Source of the DNA: Streptomyces phaeolivaceus
GTDB taxonomy: Bacteria; Actinomycetota; Actinomycetes; Streptomycetales; Streptomycetaceae
Length of the DNA: 64,000 nt
Reading direction: 5' to 3'
Assembly (NCBI RefSeq): GCF_009184865.1
Contig: NZ_CP045096.1
Span: 2,666,001 to 2,730,000, forward strand
Shown in pieces: positions 23,479 through 32,842 of this stretch (within the stretch, counting starts at the first letter, position 1; the number at the start of each line of letters is the position of its first letter). The notes under the pieces were generated by a model. The model was given only the letters and a program-made list of their open reading frames with translations. It made no database searches and was not told the origin of the DNA. The position numbers and the translations under genes were made by a program.

Positions 23479-26211
23479 GTGGCTTCCGGATCCGATCGCA
23501 ATCCGATCATCATTGGCGGCCTTCCGAGTCAGGTCCCTGACTTCGATCCCGAGGAGACCCAGGAGTGGCTCGACTCGCTCGACGCCGCGGTGGACGAGCG
23601 CGGCCGTGAGCGCGCGCGCTATCTGATGCTCCGGCTCATCGAGCGGGCCCGCGAGAAGCGCGTGGCCGTGCCGGAGATGCGCAGCACGGACTACGTCAAC
23701 ACCATCCCGACGAAGGCCGAGCCGTTCTTCCCGGGCAACGAGGAGATCGAGCGGAAGATCCTCAACGCGACACGGTGGAACGCCGCCGTGATGGTCTCGC
23801 GCGCCCAGCGGCCCGGTATCGGCGTCGGCGGCCACATCGCGACCTTCGCGTCCTCCGCCTCCCTCTACGACGTGGGCTTCAACCACTTCTTCCGCGGCAA
23901 GGACGAGGGCGACGGCGGCGACCAGATCTTCTTCCAGGGCCACGCCTCCCCCGGTATCTACGCCCGCGCGTTCATGCTGGACCGGCTCGACGAGCGGCAG
24001 CTGGACGCCTTCCGCCAGGAGAAGTCGAAGGCGCCCTACGGCCTGTCCAGCTACCCGCACCCGCGGCTGATGCCGGACTTCTGGGAGTTCCCGACGGTGT
24101 CCATGGGCCTCGGTCCGCTGGGCGCGATCTTCCAGGCGCGGATGAACCGGTACATGGAGGCGCGTGGGATCGCGGACACCTCCAAGTCCCATGTCTGGGC
24201 GTTCCTCGGCGACGGCGAGATGGACGAGCCGGAGTCGCTCGGCCAGCTCACGCTCGCCGCCCGCGAGGGCCTCGACAATCTGACCTTCGTCGTCAACTGC
24301 AACCTCCAGCGCCTCGACGGCCCGGTGCGCGGCAACGGCAAGGTCATCCAGGAGCTGGAGTCGGTCTTCCGGGGCGCCGGCTGGAATGTGATCAAGCTGG
24401 TCTGGGACCGCTCCTGGGACCCGCTGCTGGCCCAGGACCGCGACGGTGTGCTGGTCAACCGGATGAACACCACTCCGGACGGCCAGTACCAGACGTACGC
24501 CACGGAGACCGGCGCGTACATCCGCGACCACTTCTTCGGTGACGACCAGCGGCTGCGCGCGATGGTCGAGGGCATGACCGACGACCAGATCCTGCACCTG
24601 GGTCGCGGCGGTCACGACCACCGCAAGATCTACGCGGCGTACAAGGCGGCCCATGAGCACAAGGGCCAGCCGACGGTCATCCTGGCGAAGACGGTCAAGG
24701 GCTGGACGCTGGGCCCGAACTTCGAGGGCCGCAACGCCACGCACCAGATGAAGAAGCTGACGGTCGCCGACCTCAAGGGCTTCCGTGACCGCCTCCATCT
24801 GCCCATCTCCGACAAGGAGCTGGAGTCCGGCGCGCCGCCGTACTACCACCCGGGCCGGGACTCGGAGGAGATCCAGTACATGCACGACCGCCGCAAGGGG
24901 CTCGGCGGGTACGTCCCGACGCGTGTCGTGCGGGCGAAGCCGCTGGCCCTGCCGGAGGAGAAGACGTACGCGAGTGTGAAGAAGGGGTCCGGTCAGCAGT
25001 CGATCGCCACCACCATGGCGTTCGTCCGGCTACTGAAGGACCTCATGCGGGACAAGGAGATCGGCAAGCGTTTCGTGCTGATCGCGCCCGACGAGTACCG
25101 CACCTTCGGCATGGACTCGTTCTTCCCGAGCGCGAAGATCTACAACCCGCTCGGCCAGCAGTACGAGGCGGTCGACCGTGATCTGCTGCTCGCGTACAAG
25201 GAGTCGCCGACGGGCCAGATGCTGCACGACGGCATCTCGGAGGCGGGCTGTACGGCCTCGCTGATCGCGGCGGGTTCGGCGTACGCCACGCACGGCGAGC
25301 CGCTCATCCCGGTGTACGTCTTCTACTCGATGTTCGGTTTCCAGCGCACCGGTGACCAGTTCTGGCAGATGTCCGACCAGCTGGCGCGTGGTTTCGTCCT
25401 GGGCGCGACCGCCGGCCGTACGACCCTGACCGGTGAGGGCCTCCAGCACGCGGACGGACACTCGCAGCTGCTCGCCTCGACGAACCCCGGCTGTGTCGCC
25501 TACGACCCGGCGTTCGGGTACGAGATCGCGCACATCGTGAAGGACGGTCTGCGCCGGATGTACGGCCCGGACAGCGAGGACGTCTTCTACTACCTCACCG
25601 TCTACAACGAGCCGATCCAGCACCCGGCCGAGCCGGCGGACGTGGACGTCGAGGGCATCCTCAAGGGCATCCACCGCTACCGGGCCGCCGAGGAGGGCTC
25701 GATCCCCGCGCAGATCATCGCCTCCGGTGTGGCGGTGCCGTGGGCGGTCGAGGCGCAGCGGATCCTCGCCGCCGACTGGAACGTGAAGGCGGACGTCTGG
25801 TCGGCGACCTCCTGGAACGAGCTGCGCCGCGAGGCCGTCGACGTGGAGCGGCACAATCTGCTGCACCCCGAGGAGGAGCAGCAGGTCCCGTATGTGACGC
25901 GGAAGCTGAGCGCGGCCGAGGGGCCGTTCGTGGCCGTCTCCGACTGGATGCGGTCGGTGCCGGACCAGATCTCGCGGTGGGTGCCGGGCACGTACCAGTC
26001 GCTGGGCGCGGACGGCTTCGGCTTCGCCGACACACGGGGCGCGGCGCGGCGGTTCTTCCACATCGACGCGCAGTCGATCGTGGTCGCGGTGCTGACCGAG
26101 CTGGCCCGTGAGGGCAAGGTCGACCGTTCGGTGCTGAAGCAGGCCATCGACCGGTACCAGCTGCTCGATGTGACGGCGGCGGACCCGGGCGCCGCGGGAG
26201 GCGATGCATAG
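23479..26211 (+). CDS. aceE: Pyruvate dehydrogenase E1 component, homodimeric type
   Basis: Thiamine-diphosphate enzyme (910 residues) that decarboxylates pyruvate and feeds the acetyl group to the E2 lipoyl domain, giving acetyl-CoA. GTG 23479 follows aaggaac. Signatures are the ThDP motif [12 protein letters not shown] (about 241) through [12 protein letters not shown] (about 271), [12 protein letters not shown], the transketolase-like middle domain with [13 protein letters not shown] and the C-terminal domain ending in [10 protein letters not shown]. The length is that of the single-chain E1 used by actinobacteria and enterobacteria. A strong terminator follows. It is the first gene of its transcript and is divergent from DUF3052-ahpE. 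Confidence 0.97.
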   Translation: MASGSDRNPIIIGGLPSQVPDFDPEETQEWLDSLDAAVDERGRERARYLMLRLIERAREKRVAVPEMRSTDYVNTIPTKAEPFFPGNEEIERKILNATRWNAAVMVSRAQRPGIGVGGHIATFASSASLYDVGFNHFFRGKDEGDGGDQIFFQGHASPGIYARAFMLDRLDERQLDAFRQEKSKAPYGLSSYPHPRLMPDFWEFPTVSMGLGPLGAIFQARMNRYMEARGIADTSKSHVWAFLGDGEMDEPESLGQLTLAAREGLDNLTFVVNCNLQRLDGPVRGNGKVIQELESVFRGAGWNVIKLVWDRSWDPLLAQDRDGVLVNRMNTTPDGQYQTYATETGAYIRDHFFGDDQRLRAMVEGMTDDQILHLGRGGHDHRKIYAAYKAAHEHKGQPTVILAKTVKGWTLGPNFEGRNATHQMKKLTVADLKGFRDRLHLPISDKELESGAPPYYHPGRDSEEIQYMHDRRKGLGGYVPTRVVRAKPLALPEEKTYASVKKGSGQQSIATTMAFVRLLKDLMRDKEIGKRFVLIAPDEYRTFGMDSFFPSAKIYNPLGQQYEAVDRDLLLAYKESPTGQMLHDGISEAGCTASLIAAGSAYATHGEPLIPVYVFYSMFGFQRTGDQFWQMSDQLARGFVLGATAGRTTLTGEGLQHADGHSQLLASTNPGCVAYDPAFGYEIAHIVKDGLRRMYGPDSEDVFYYLTVYNEPIQHPAEPADVDVEGILKGIHRYRAAEEGSIPAQIIASGVAVPWAVEAQRILAADWNVKADVWSATSWNELRREAVDVERHNLLHPEEEQQVPYVTRKLSAAEGPFVAVSDWMRSVPDQISRWVPGTYQSLGADGFGFADTRGAARRFFHIDAQSIVVAVLTELAREGKVDRSVLKQAIDRYQLLDVTAADPGAAGGDA

Positions 26212-26227
26212 CATCGGTTTTCGGGTC

Positions 26228-26261
26228 AAGGGGTGGTGAACCGGTGGGTTCACCACCCCTT
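26228..26261 (+). terminator. Rho-independent terminator of aceE
   Basis: A 15-bp stem (aaggggtggtgaacc with its complement) and a GGTG loop, followed by cacgttttct. One of the clearest terminators in the window. Confidence 0.9.
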
Positions 26262-26282
26262 CACGTTTTCTAGTATGCGGCC

Positions 26283-27044
26283 ATGAAGCAGCGAGCGGTC
26301 TCGGCGCAGGTCCGATGGGAACGGCACACTCAACGGCCGTTGTTCGTCCTCGCGGCGTTGTTCGCCGTGGCGTACGCCGTGCCGATCGTCCGGCCGGACA
26401 CGAGCGACCGGGTGGAGTGGTGGTGCGAGACCGTCGAATGGGGGGTCTGGGGCGCGTTCGCCCTGGACTACGTCATCCGTCTGCTCCTCGCCGAGCGGCG
26501 ACGGGAGTTCGTACGGTCGCACTGGCTGGACCTGTGCGCGGTGGTGCTGCCGATGATCCAGCCGATGCGGCTGCTCCGGCTGGTCGCCACGTTGCTGCTG
26601 GTCGGGCAGCGGGCGCGGATGGCGTCGCAGATAAGGCTCACCACGTATGTCGGCGGGGCGGTGATCGGGCTGCTGATGTTCGGGTCGCTGGCGGTGCTGT
26701 CCGTGGAGCGGGACGCGCCCGGGGGGAACATCGACACGCTGGACGACGCGGTGTGGTGGTCGTTCACGACGATGACGACCGTGGGGTACGGGGATCACGC
26801 GCCGACGACCGGGCTGGGGCGGGTGCTGGCGGTCGGGCTGATGCTGTCGGGGATCGCGCTGCTGGGTGTGGTGACGGCGAACATCGCGGCGTGGTTCATA
26901 GCGCGGTTCGAGAAGGACGACGCGGAGGAGCGGCGGCAGACGGCCGCGATAGCGGAGTTGGCGGAGGAGGTTCGGTTGTTGCGGGCGGAGGTCTCGGCGT
27001 TGAAGTCTGTCGCGGTCGAGGGGGTGCCTGAGCAACGCCGTTGA
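26283..27044 (+). CDS. Voltage-type potassium channel subunit
   Basis: Membrane protein of 253 residues. Four spans (about 20-105) resemble a voltage-sensor domain, with MRLLRLVATLLLVGQRARM as an arginine-bearing S4-like helix. The pore follows: outer helix, re-entrant loop and the potassium filter TMTTVGYGD (about 160-168), then the inner helix GIALLGVVTANIAAWFI. The C-terminus is a heptad coiled coil (about 215-245) that probably drives tetramer formation. No cytosolic RCK domain is present. It follows the aceE terminator with its own start, so it is transcribed separately. Confidence 0.9.
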   Translation: MKQRAVSAQVRWERHTQRPLFVLAALFAVAYAVPIVRPDTSDRVEWWCETVEWGVWGAFALDYVIRLLLAERRREFVRSHWLDLCAVVLPMIQPMRLLRLVATLLLVGQRARMASQIRLTTYVGGAVIGLLMFGSLAVLSVERDAPGGNIDTLDDAVWWSFTTMTTVGYGDHAPTTGLGRVLAVGLMLSGIALLGVVTANIAAWFIARFEKDDAEERRQTAAIAELAEEVRLLRAEVSALKSVAVEGVPEQRR

Positions 27045-27092
27045 GCTTGGGGGTGGGGTGCGTGGGCGGGTGCGGGTGCGGGTGCGTGGGGG

Positions 27093-27130
27093 CGGGTCGC
27101 GCGGGGAACCGCGCGAGAAGCCCCACCGGG
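27093..27130. repeat. Short dispersed Streptomyces element
   Basis: Contains gcgcggggaaccgcgcga, shared with the copy at about 22551-22569. It lies in the 112-bp gap between the channel gene and the convergent small membrane gene. Confidence 0.5.
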
Positions 27131-27156
27131 CCCGCGGTCGACGACGTACCCGGCAG

Positions 27157-27498
27157 TCAGAAAAGGCCCGCCCCCGGCGTCGCCATGCCGGTCAGCCGGA
27201 TGAGGGCCAGGGCCGTGTCGATCGCGCCCAGGACGACCGCGATGATCGCGGGGACGGGGCGGGTGCCGGACCAGGTGCGGTTCATGGCCGACCAGCCGCA
27301 GAGGATCGCCACGGGGCCGAGGACGATGCCCAGGACGAAGAGTCCCGCGATCGCGCAGATGACGCCGATGATCCCGAGGGTCGCGCGATCCGGCCCTCCC
27401 CCAGTCTCGGCTTCGCTCGACCGGGGGGACCCCCATCGTGACCACGAACGGCCACGTGATCGGGGGTGCCTGCGCGTACCGTGTCCGAAGCCCGCCAT
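27157..27498 (-). CDS. Small membrane protein, DUF4190-like
   Basis: Protein of 113 residues; ATG 27498 has cagggag upstream. Residues about 45-113 contain two membrane spans (ATLGIIGVICAIAGLFVLG and PAIIAVVLGAIDTALALI) separated by CGWSAMNRTWSG, the layout of DUF4190 proteins. The N-terminal 40 residues are Arg/Ser-rich and unlike the family. Part of that stretch (27396-27434) is a common Streptomyces palindromic repeat that has entered the reading frame. If the repeat landed inside an intact gene, the protein has gained an artificial linker. Function unknown. Confidence 0.6.
   Translation of the reverse strand: MAGFGHGTRRHPRSRGRSWSRWGSPRSSEAETGGGPDRATLGIIGVICAIAGLFVLGIVLGPVAILCGWSAMNRTWSGTRPVPAIIAVVLGAIDTALALIRLTGMATPGAGLF
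27396..27434. repeat. 39-bp palindromic repeat inside a coding region
   Basis: ctcccccagtctcgg, then cttcgctcga, then ccgggggga: near-complementary arms around a 12-nt loop. I recognise it as an element found many times in Streptomyces genomes, normally between genes. Here it is translated as part of the DUF4190-like protein. Confidence 0.6.
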
Positions 27499-27756
27499 CG
27501 TCGACAACTCCCTGATCCTCGCGGCCAGTTCGGGTACGGGATGGCGGGTACCCCCGCGGAGTGGTTGAAACCAGGGGGTGTCAGGGGCTGTTGCGGGAGC
27601 CGTCTGCGCGCGCTGCCCCCCTCCGGCAGCGCGCCACAGACCCCCCGGGTCGCCCCGCACTCGAACGACCGTGTCGTGCGGAGGACTTGACTTACTGTGA
27701 CCTGCGGCGCGCGCCGGGTGGAAGCGATCTTCAGCCTTGTCACCCTGATAGGCGAA

Positions 27757-27774
27757 CGCGGGTGGAAACCCGCG
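27757..27774 (-). terminator. Hairpin behind the MFS exporter gene
   Basis: A perfect 7-bp stem cgcgggt/acccgcg with a GGAA loop, 22 bp past the exporter stop at 27796. Confidence 0.55.
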
Positions 27775-27795
27775 CGTGAAGCAGTGGCGGAGCGG

Positions 27796-29415
27796 TTAGA
27801 TGTGCGCCGCTCCGGCGCCCGCCTCGGCGTTCTCGCCGCGCTTGGTCAGGAACGCCACGAGGACGGCGACCGCGGCCACCCCGGCGGCCACCAGGGACGC
27901 CAGGCTCATGCCGGCCATGAACGTGTCGTGCGCGACGGTGGTGATCTTCGCGGCGATCTCGGCCGGGGTGCCCTCGGCGACCGGGGGGACACCGACCTGG
28001 ACGGCCTCGGAGGCCTGGCCGAGCTGGGCCTCGGTGAGCGGCGGGAGACCGGCGTCCGCCCAGTTGCCCGGCAGGTCGCCGTCGACCTTGGAGGCCATCA
28101 CGGCGCCCAGCACGGCCGTACCGAGGCTGCCGCCGATCTGCATCGCGGCCTGCTGGAGGCCACCGGCGACACCGGACAGCTCCAGCGGCGCGTTGCCGAC
28201 GATGACCTCGGTGGCGCCGACCATCACCGGGGCGAGGCCGAGGCCGAGGAGGGCGAACCAGAGGGACATCACGACGCTGGAGGTGTCGGTCTCCAGCGTC
28301 GACATGCCGTACATCGCGATCGCGGTGAGGGCCATGCCGCCGGCCAGCGGGATGCGCGGTCCGGCCTTGGTGATCAGCGCGCCGGCCAGCGGCGAGCCGA
28401 CGATCATCATGCCGGTGAGCGGGAGAAGGTGCAGACCCGCGTCGATGGGGCTCATCCCGTGCACGTTCTGGAGGTAGAACGTCACGAAGAACAGGCCGCC
28501 CATGAAGGCGATGGCCATCAGGACCATCAGGACGACACCCGCCGAGAGCGGGACGGAACGGAAGAGGGCCAGCGGGATGAGCGGCTCCTTCACCTTCGTC
28601 TCCCAGAGGGCGAAGACGGCGAAGAGGGCGACGGAGGCGACCAGGAAGGTCCAGGTCAGACCGTCTCCCCAACCCCACTCGGGAGCCTTGATGAGGGCCC
28701 AGACCAGGCAGAACATCGCGCCGGAGAGCAGACCGATGCCGAGGACGTCGAAGGAGCGCGGGGCGTTCTCGGCGCGGTGGTCGAGCAGGATCCAGGCGCC
28801 CAGGGCCACGGCGAGGACGCCGACGGGGACGTTGATCCAGAACACCGACTGCCAGCTGACGTTCTCCACGAGGAAGCCGCCGAGGATCGGGCCGCCCGCG
28901 GTGGAGGCGCCGATGACCATGCCCCAGATACCGATCGCCATGTTCAGCTTCTCGGCGGGGAAGGTGGCGCGCAGCAGACCGAGCGCGGCCGGCATGAGGA
29001 GCGCGCCGAACAGGCCCTGGAAGACACGGAAGGTCACCACGAAGGCGACCGAGTCCGACAGGCCGATGGCCCCGGAGGCGGCGGCGAAGCCGACGACGCC
29101 TATCAGGAAGGTCTGGCGGTGGCCGAAGCGGTCGCCCAGCTTGCCCGCCGTGATGAGGGTGACCGCCAGCGCGAGGAAGTACGCGTTGGTGATCCACTGG
29201 ACCTCGGCGAAGCTCGCCTTGAGGTCGTCCGCGATGACCGGGTTGGCGATCGCCACGATGGTGCCGTCGAGGGCGACCATCATGACGCCGACGGCCACGG
29301 TGAGGAGGGTGAACCAGGGGTGGCCGCGCAGGCCCCGGTTCGTCGTCGGGTCCGACGGGACGACTGGCGCCTTGTCCCCCGGTCCCGTCTTGTCGACAGT
29401 GGTCTGACTAGTCAT
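27796..29415 (-). CDS. MFS drug exporter, 14-span DHA2 (EmrB/QacA) type
   Basis: Proton-coupled exporter of 539 residues. ATG 29415 (MTSQTTVDKTG) is the natural start; the frame stays open upstream into the operator. Motifs: LDGTIVAIANPVIADDL in span 1, GKLGDRFGHRQTFLIG (motif A), the span-5 motif GGPILGGFLVENVSWQSVFWIN (motif C region), and about 14 hydrophobic spans with a larger extracellular loop near the end. DHA2 transporters expel antibiotics, dyes or metabolites; the substrate cannot be predicted. It is divergent from a TetR regulator with shared operator sites, the standard arrangement for an inducible pump. Confidence 0.92.
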   Translation of the reverse strand: MTSQTTVDKTGPGDKAPVVPSDPTTNRGLRGHPWFTLLTVAVGVMMVALDGTIVAIANPVIADDLKASFAEVQWITNAYFLALAVTLITAGKLGDRFGHRQTFLIGVVGFAAASGAIGLSDSVAFVVTFRVFQGLFGALLMPAALGLLRATFPAEKLNMAIGIWGMVIGASTAGGPILGGFLVENVSWQSVFWINVPVGVLAVALGAWILLDHRAENAPRSFDVLGIGLLSGAMFCLVWALIKAPEWGWGDGLTWTFLVASVALFAVFALWETKVKEPLIPLALFRSVPLSAGVVLMVLMAIAFMGGLFFVTFYLQNVHGMSPIDAGLHLLPLTGMMIVGSPLAGALITKAGPRIPLAGGMALTAIAMYGMSTLETDTSSVVMSLWFALLGLGLAPVMVGATEVIVGNAPLELSGVAGGLQQAAMQIGGSLGTAVLGAVMASKVDGDLPGNWADAGLPPLTEAQLGQASEAVQVGVPPVAEGTPAEIAAKITTVAHDTFMAGMSLASLVAAGVAAVAVLVAFLTKRGENAEAGAGAAHI

Positions 29416-29423
29416 ACGCGCGA

Positions 29424-29478
29424 GGCTAATGTCAGCCACTGACAGTTGACAAACCAATTCACAAGTCGGTAACTGTCA
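29424..29478. promoter_or_regulatory. Divergent promoter with TetR operators
   Basis: A palindrome tgtcag-cca-ctgaca (29430-29444) fills the 17-bp spacer between a minus-strand -35 TTGTCA (29452-29447) and -10 TTAGCC (29429-29424) for the exporter. On the plus strand TTGACA (29446-29451) and gtaact (29469-29474), 17 bp apart, fit the tetR promoter; they are flanked by tgacagtt (29440-29447) and aactgtca (29471-29478). Binding here would repress both genes. Confidence 0.6.
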
Positions 29479-29515
29479 CGTCACTCGCCGCAGGGGCGGG
29501 TGGAGACGAGGGTTC

Positions 29516-30193
29516 ATGGAGACGGCGGCCACGGGCCCGACGGCGGCGGCCGAGGAGCGGCCGGGACTGCGGGAGCGCAAGAAGCAGCGCACCCACGACG
29601 CGTTGCTGCGGGCGGCCCTGCACCTGTTCACGACCCAGGGGTACGAGGCGACGACGGTCGACGAGATCGCCGAGGCCGTCGATGTCTCGCAACGCACCTT
29701 CTTCCGCTACTTCGCGGGCAAGGAGGAGGCCGTCCTCGCGGTCCTGGACCTCACCCAGGAGCACTTCCTGGCCGCCGTACGGGCCCGGCCGGCGCACGAG
29801 GCGCCGCTGGAGGCGATGCGCAACGCCGTCCTGGAGGGCTGGGACGCCCTCGGCGAGGCCGTCGAGCAGGTCGTCCCCGTGGAGCTGTACCTCCAGGCGT
29901 ACGGCATGGTCGAGTCGACGCCCGCGCTGCTGGCCGCGCATCTGCGACGGTCGGACGAGGTGGGGCGGGAGATCGAGCGGGTCATCGCCGAGCGCGAGGG
30001 GCTCGACGTGGACAGTGACCCCCGGCCGCGGGTGGCGGTGGCCGTGTTCGCCGGAGTGATGCGAGTCACAGAACGCCTGTGGGCACTGGGCGGCGACCTC
30101 AGCATGGACGCGATGCGGTCCCTGACCACCGCTCATCTGGACGCCCTGCGGCCCTCGTTGGCCGAGAAGTGGCGTACTGGCCGAAGCGGATAG
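29516..30193 (+). CDS. TetR-family repressor of the divergent exporter
   Basis: Protein of 225 residues. The helix-turn-helix region is at about residues 20-66: RKKQRTHDALLRAALHLF, then TTVDEIAEAVDVSQRTFFRYFAGKEE, a near-consensus TetR/AcrR domain. The C-terminal ligand domain is helical and not diagnostic. The intergenic space holds two dyads that overlap both promoters, so it most likely represses itself and the pump until a pump substrate binds. Confidence 0.9.
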   Translation: METAATGPTAAAEERPGLRERKKQRTHDALLRAALHLFTTQGYEATTVDEIAEAVDVSQRTFFRYFAGKEEAVLAVLDLTQEHFLAAVRARPAHEAPLEAMRNAVLEGWDALGEAVEQVVPVELYLQAYGMVESTPALLAAHLRRSDEVGREIERVIAEREGLDVDSDPRPRVAVAVFAGVMRVTERLWALGGDLSMDAMRSLTTAHLDALRPSLAEKWRTGRSG

Positions 30194-30309
30194 GGAACAC
30201 CACCATCGCGACCTTCTCTGCGCCACCGTACGGAACGGGCGTGATCGAAACGTGATCCCCCTCACTCGGTTAACGCGAGACCCTTCCGTTCTCTTAGTGT
30301 GTCCTTTCA

Positions 30310-31518
30310 GTGACTTCCTTCGACTCCTCCCCGCAACTGAACGTCTGGCGCGCGCTGCTGGCGCTGGCCGTGGTTTTCGTGATGCTGGCGACCACCGGTT
30401 GGACCGCGATCCGCAGCCACCGCGAGGAGTCGCCGCTGCGGGCGTCGATCTCCGCGTGGCAGCGCGGCCACCTCGACGGCCGTGACCTGCCGGACGCCGA
30501 ATCGTCCCCGCACCGCCTCACCGCCTTCTTCGCCTCGCTCACCGCACAGCAGCGCGCCCGGCTCGCGCACCGCTATCCGCTCGCCGTGGGCAATATGAAC
30601 GGCGCCCCCGTCGATCTGCGGTACCGGGCCAACCGCGTCGCGCTGAAACAGCAGAGCAGGCACGAACGCGAACGCATGCACGACCAGCGGCTCTCCGAGA
30701 CGGGCCGGCACGAGGCCGGCCGCCGGATGCACCGCTTCGACATGCTCGCCGCGAAGACCCGGCACATCCTCGCCTTCGACCCCGAGGGCAACGGCCGGGT
30801 CGCCGAGGCCTTCGGCGACCTCGACAGGGCCGAGCGCGTCTCGGTCGTCGTCCCCGGCGTCGACACCGACGTCCTCACCTTCCAGCGCACCAACCGCCGC
30901 TACACCGCGCCCGTCGGCATGGCCGAATCGCTCTACGACGCGGAGCGCGCGGCGAGCCCCGGGACGCGTACGGCCGTGATCGCCTGGGCCGACTACACCG
31001 CGCCCGACGGCATCGGCCTGGACTCGGCCACCGCGCTCCGCGCCGAACAGGGCTCGGTCCGGCTGAACGCGCTGGTGCGGAGCCTGCCCGGCGACTCCAC
31101 GGTCGCGCTGGTCTGCCACAGCTACGGCTCGGTGGTGTGCGGGGTCGCCGCGCCCTCGCTGCCGTCGCGGGTCACCGACATCGCGGTCGCCGGCAGCCCC
31201 GGGATGCGCGCCGAGTCGGTGGGCGGGCTGCGTACGGCGGCCCGGGTGTGGGCGATGCGGGACGCCGACGACTGGGTCCAGGACGTGCCCTATCTGGAGG
31301 TCGGCGGGCTCGGCCACGGCGCCGACCCGGTCTCCTCGGAGTTCGGGGCGCGCATCCTGTCCGCGGCCGACGCCCGGGGGCACAGCGGCTATTTCGAGCC
31401 GGGCACGGACAGCCTGAGCAACTTCGCCGACATCGGTATCGGCGCGTACGGGTCGGTGCGGTGTGCGCGGGAGGACGACGCGTGTCTGACCGGTCTGTCC
31501 GACAGCGCTGCGGCCTGA
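30310..31518 (+). CDS. DUF1023-type alpha/beta hydrolase with N-terminal anchor
   Basis: Protein of 402 residues from GTG 30310. One hydrophobic segment (about 13-32) anchors or exports it. The hydrolase domain shows VSVVVPGVDTDVLTF, the nucleophile elbow VALVCHSYGSVVCG (Ser at about 263, G-x-S-x-G variant with Cys first), and late acidic and His candidates (RDADDWVQD; DARGHSGYFEPG). These are typical of the actinobacterial DUF1023 family, for which no substrate is established. The next gene starts 22 bp downstream and may be co-transcribed. Confidence 0.85.
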   Translation: MTSFDSSPQLNVWRALLALAVVFVMLATTGWTAIRSHREESPLRASISAWQRGHLDGRDLPDAESSPHRLTAFFASLTAQQRARLAHRYPLAVGNMNGAPVDLRYRANRVALKQQSRHERERMHDQRLSETGRHEAGRRMHRFDMLAAKTRHILAFDPEGNGRVAEAFGDLDRAERVSVVVPGVDTDVLTFQRTNRRYTAPVGMAESLYDAERAASPGTRTAVIAWADYTAPDGIGLDSATALRAEQGSVRLNALVRSLPGDSTVALVCHSYGSVVCGVAAPSLPSRVTDIAVAGSPGMRAESVGGLRTAARVWAMRDADDWVQDVPYLEVGGLGHGADPVSSEFGARILSAADARGHSGYFEPGTDSLSNFADIGIGAYGSVRCAREDDACLTGLSDSAAA

Positions 31519-31539
31519 CGCGCGTAGAGGAGGGTAAAA

Positions 31540-32448
31540 GTGCGGTTCGCCTCGGTCGGGACTTCCCCGCGTCGCACGCATACGATGAGCCGCATGGGTG
31601 ACGTACTGGCCGGATTTCATGCCGCCTGGGAGTTCGAGTCCGACTCCGTGCTCATCCGCTTCGAACGGGGGATTCGCACGCCGAAGCTGTTCCAGGCACT
31701 CGGTGAACGGCGCGTCCCCCTGGAGGCGATCGCGGGGGTGACACTGACACCCGGGAAGCGGGGCACCGTCGTACTGCGTGCCGTACCGCGACCGGGCGCC
31801 GATCCGCTGATGGAGGCGGCGGCGGACCAGCTCAAGGAGGGGGCCGATCCCTACCGGCTGGTGCTGCCGGCCGAGCGGGAGACGCTCGCGGAGTACTACG
31901 CCGACGAACTGCGGGCGCGGCTCACCGAGTCCGGCCCGGCGGAACGGTTTCTGGTGGCGGCGCCCGAGGTGCCGTTGCAGTTCAAGGCGTACGACGGGAA
32001 GGCGTCCTTCGACGGGCGGTCCGTGTCGTTCCGGTGGTTCTGGACGGGGGCGTCGTCGGCGAAGTGGAAGGCCGGGGACCAGACGTTCCCGGTGAGCGCG
32101 CTCAGTGGGGTGGAGTGGCGGTCGCCGGAGGTGTTCGAGGGGTATCTGCGGCTGCTGCGGCGCGACGACTCCGGGGAGCGGGCCGCTCAGCCGGATCATG
32201 ATCCGGCCGCTGTGGTGTTCGGGCTGGGGTACGGGCCGGTGCACGAGTCGTTGCCGTTCGCCGCGGCGGTGTTGGCGGCGGTGCGCTCCGCGGGGGGTGC
32301 GGTCCTGGCTCCGGCCGAGGCCGGGACCCGGCGGGATCCGGCCGACATCGCCGACCGGATCCGGCATCTCGGGGAGTTGCACGAGGCGGGGCTGGTGACG
32401 GACGAGGAGTTCAGCGTGAAGAAGGCGGAGTTGTTGGCCGAGCTCTAG
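31540..32448 (+). CDS. DUF4429 protein with C-terminal SHOCT motif
   Basis: Protein of 302 residues if started at GTG 31540, which has a near-perfect ribosome site (gaggaggg, 6 bp spacing). ATGs at 31585 and 31594 begin the conserved part (MGDVLAGFHAAWEFE) but have no clear site. Two DUF4429 modules, each a small beta domain (WEFESDSVLIRFERG; ASFDGRSVSFRWFW), are followed by a SHOCT motif, LGELHEAGLVTDEEFSVKKAELL, of the kind that mediates oligomer formation. Cytosolic; function unknown. Confidence 0.8.
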   Translation: MRFASVGTSPRRTHTMSRMGDVLAGFHAAWEFESDSVLIRFERGIRTPKLFQALGERRVPLEAIAGVTLTPGKRGTVVLRAVPRPGADPLMEAAADQLKEGADPYRLVLPAERETLAEYYADELRARLTESGPAERFLVAAPEVPLQFKAYDGKASFDGRSVSFRWFWTGASSAKWKAGDQTFPVSALSGVEWRSPEVFEGYLRLLRRDDSGERAAQPDHDPAAVVFGLGYGPVHESLPFAAAVLAAVRSAGGAVLAPAEAGTRRDPADIADRIRHLGELHEAGLVTDEEFSVKKAELLAEL

Positions 32449-32623
32449 CCACGCGCCGTTCGGGGATCGGGGCGTTGGCGGGTGCGGGTGCGTCGTGTTG
32501 AGCGGGTGGCCGCCGTCCGGCTCGCCCGCCCGTTCGGCCTCCGCCGACCGCGTGCCGGGCGCCCCCGGCGAACTGGACCCGACCTCACCCCACACGGCAA
32601 AAGGCCTGCCGGGCTTCGTCGCG
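32449..32623. other. Junction of core and accessory DNA, no gene seen
   Basis: Between the DUF4429 gene and the accessory operon. It contains G-rich low-complexity sequence (gcgggtgcgggtgcg) and no convincing reading frame or hairpin. Confidence 0.4.
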
Positions 32624-32842
32624 CTATGGCTGCTTCCGCCGCTTCACCACCCGCCACAGGGCGCGGGCTTCGGGGCACACGCCGTCCTTGCATGCGAGGC
32701 ACTCCATACCGTGCCCCAGCAGTGCGTGATACGCCTGCACGTCGTACGAGGCATCGTGGATCTTGATGAACTCCTCATTGCTTGCAACGGCTTGGAGGTC
32801 TTTGGCGCCCCCGCCGCCGTCCTCCCACCGCACCCCGGTCAC
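32624..32842 (-). CDS. Hypothetical Cys-containing small protein
   Basis: Protein of 72 residues, third gene of a coupled trio. GTG 32842 overlaps the previous stop as GTGA. The middle (EFIKIHDASYDVQAYHALL) looks helical; GMECLACKDGVC near the end gives a C-x2-C-x4-C cluster that may bind metal, and the tail is basic (VVKRRKQP). I recognise the type from accessory Streptomyces loci near XRE/DUF6879 genes but know of no function. Confidence 0.55.
   Translation of the reverse strand: MTGVRWEDGGGGAKDLQAVASNEEFIKIHDASYDVQAYHALLGHGMECLACKDGVCPEARALWRVVKRRKQP

Noticed and set aside
27775..27800. Possible tRNA fragment (gtggcggagcggtt)
   Set aside because: No acceptor, anticodon or T arm can be formed; it overlaps the exporter stop.
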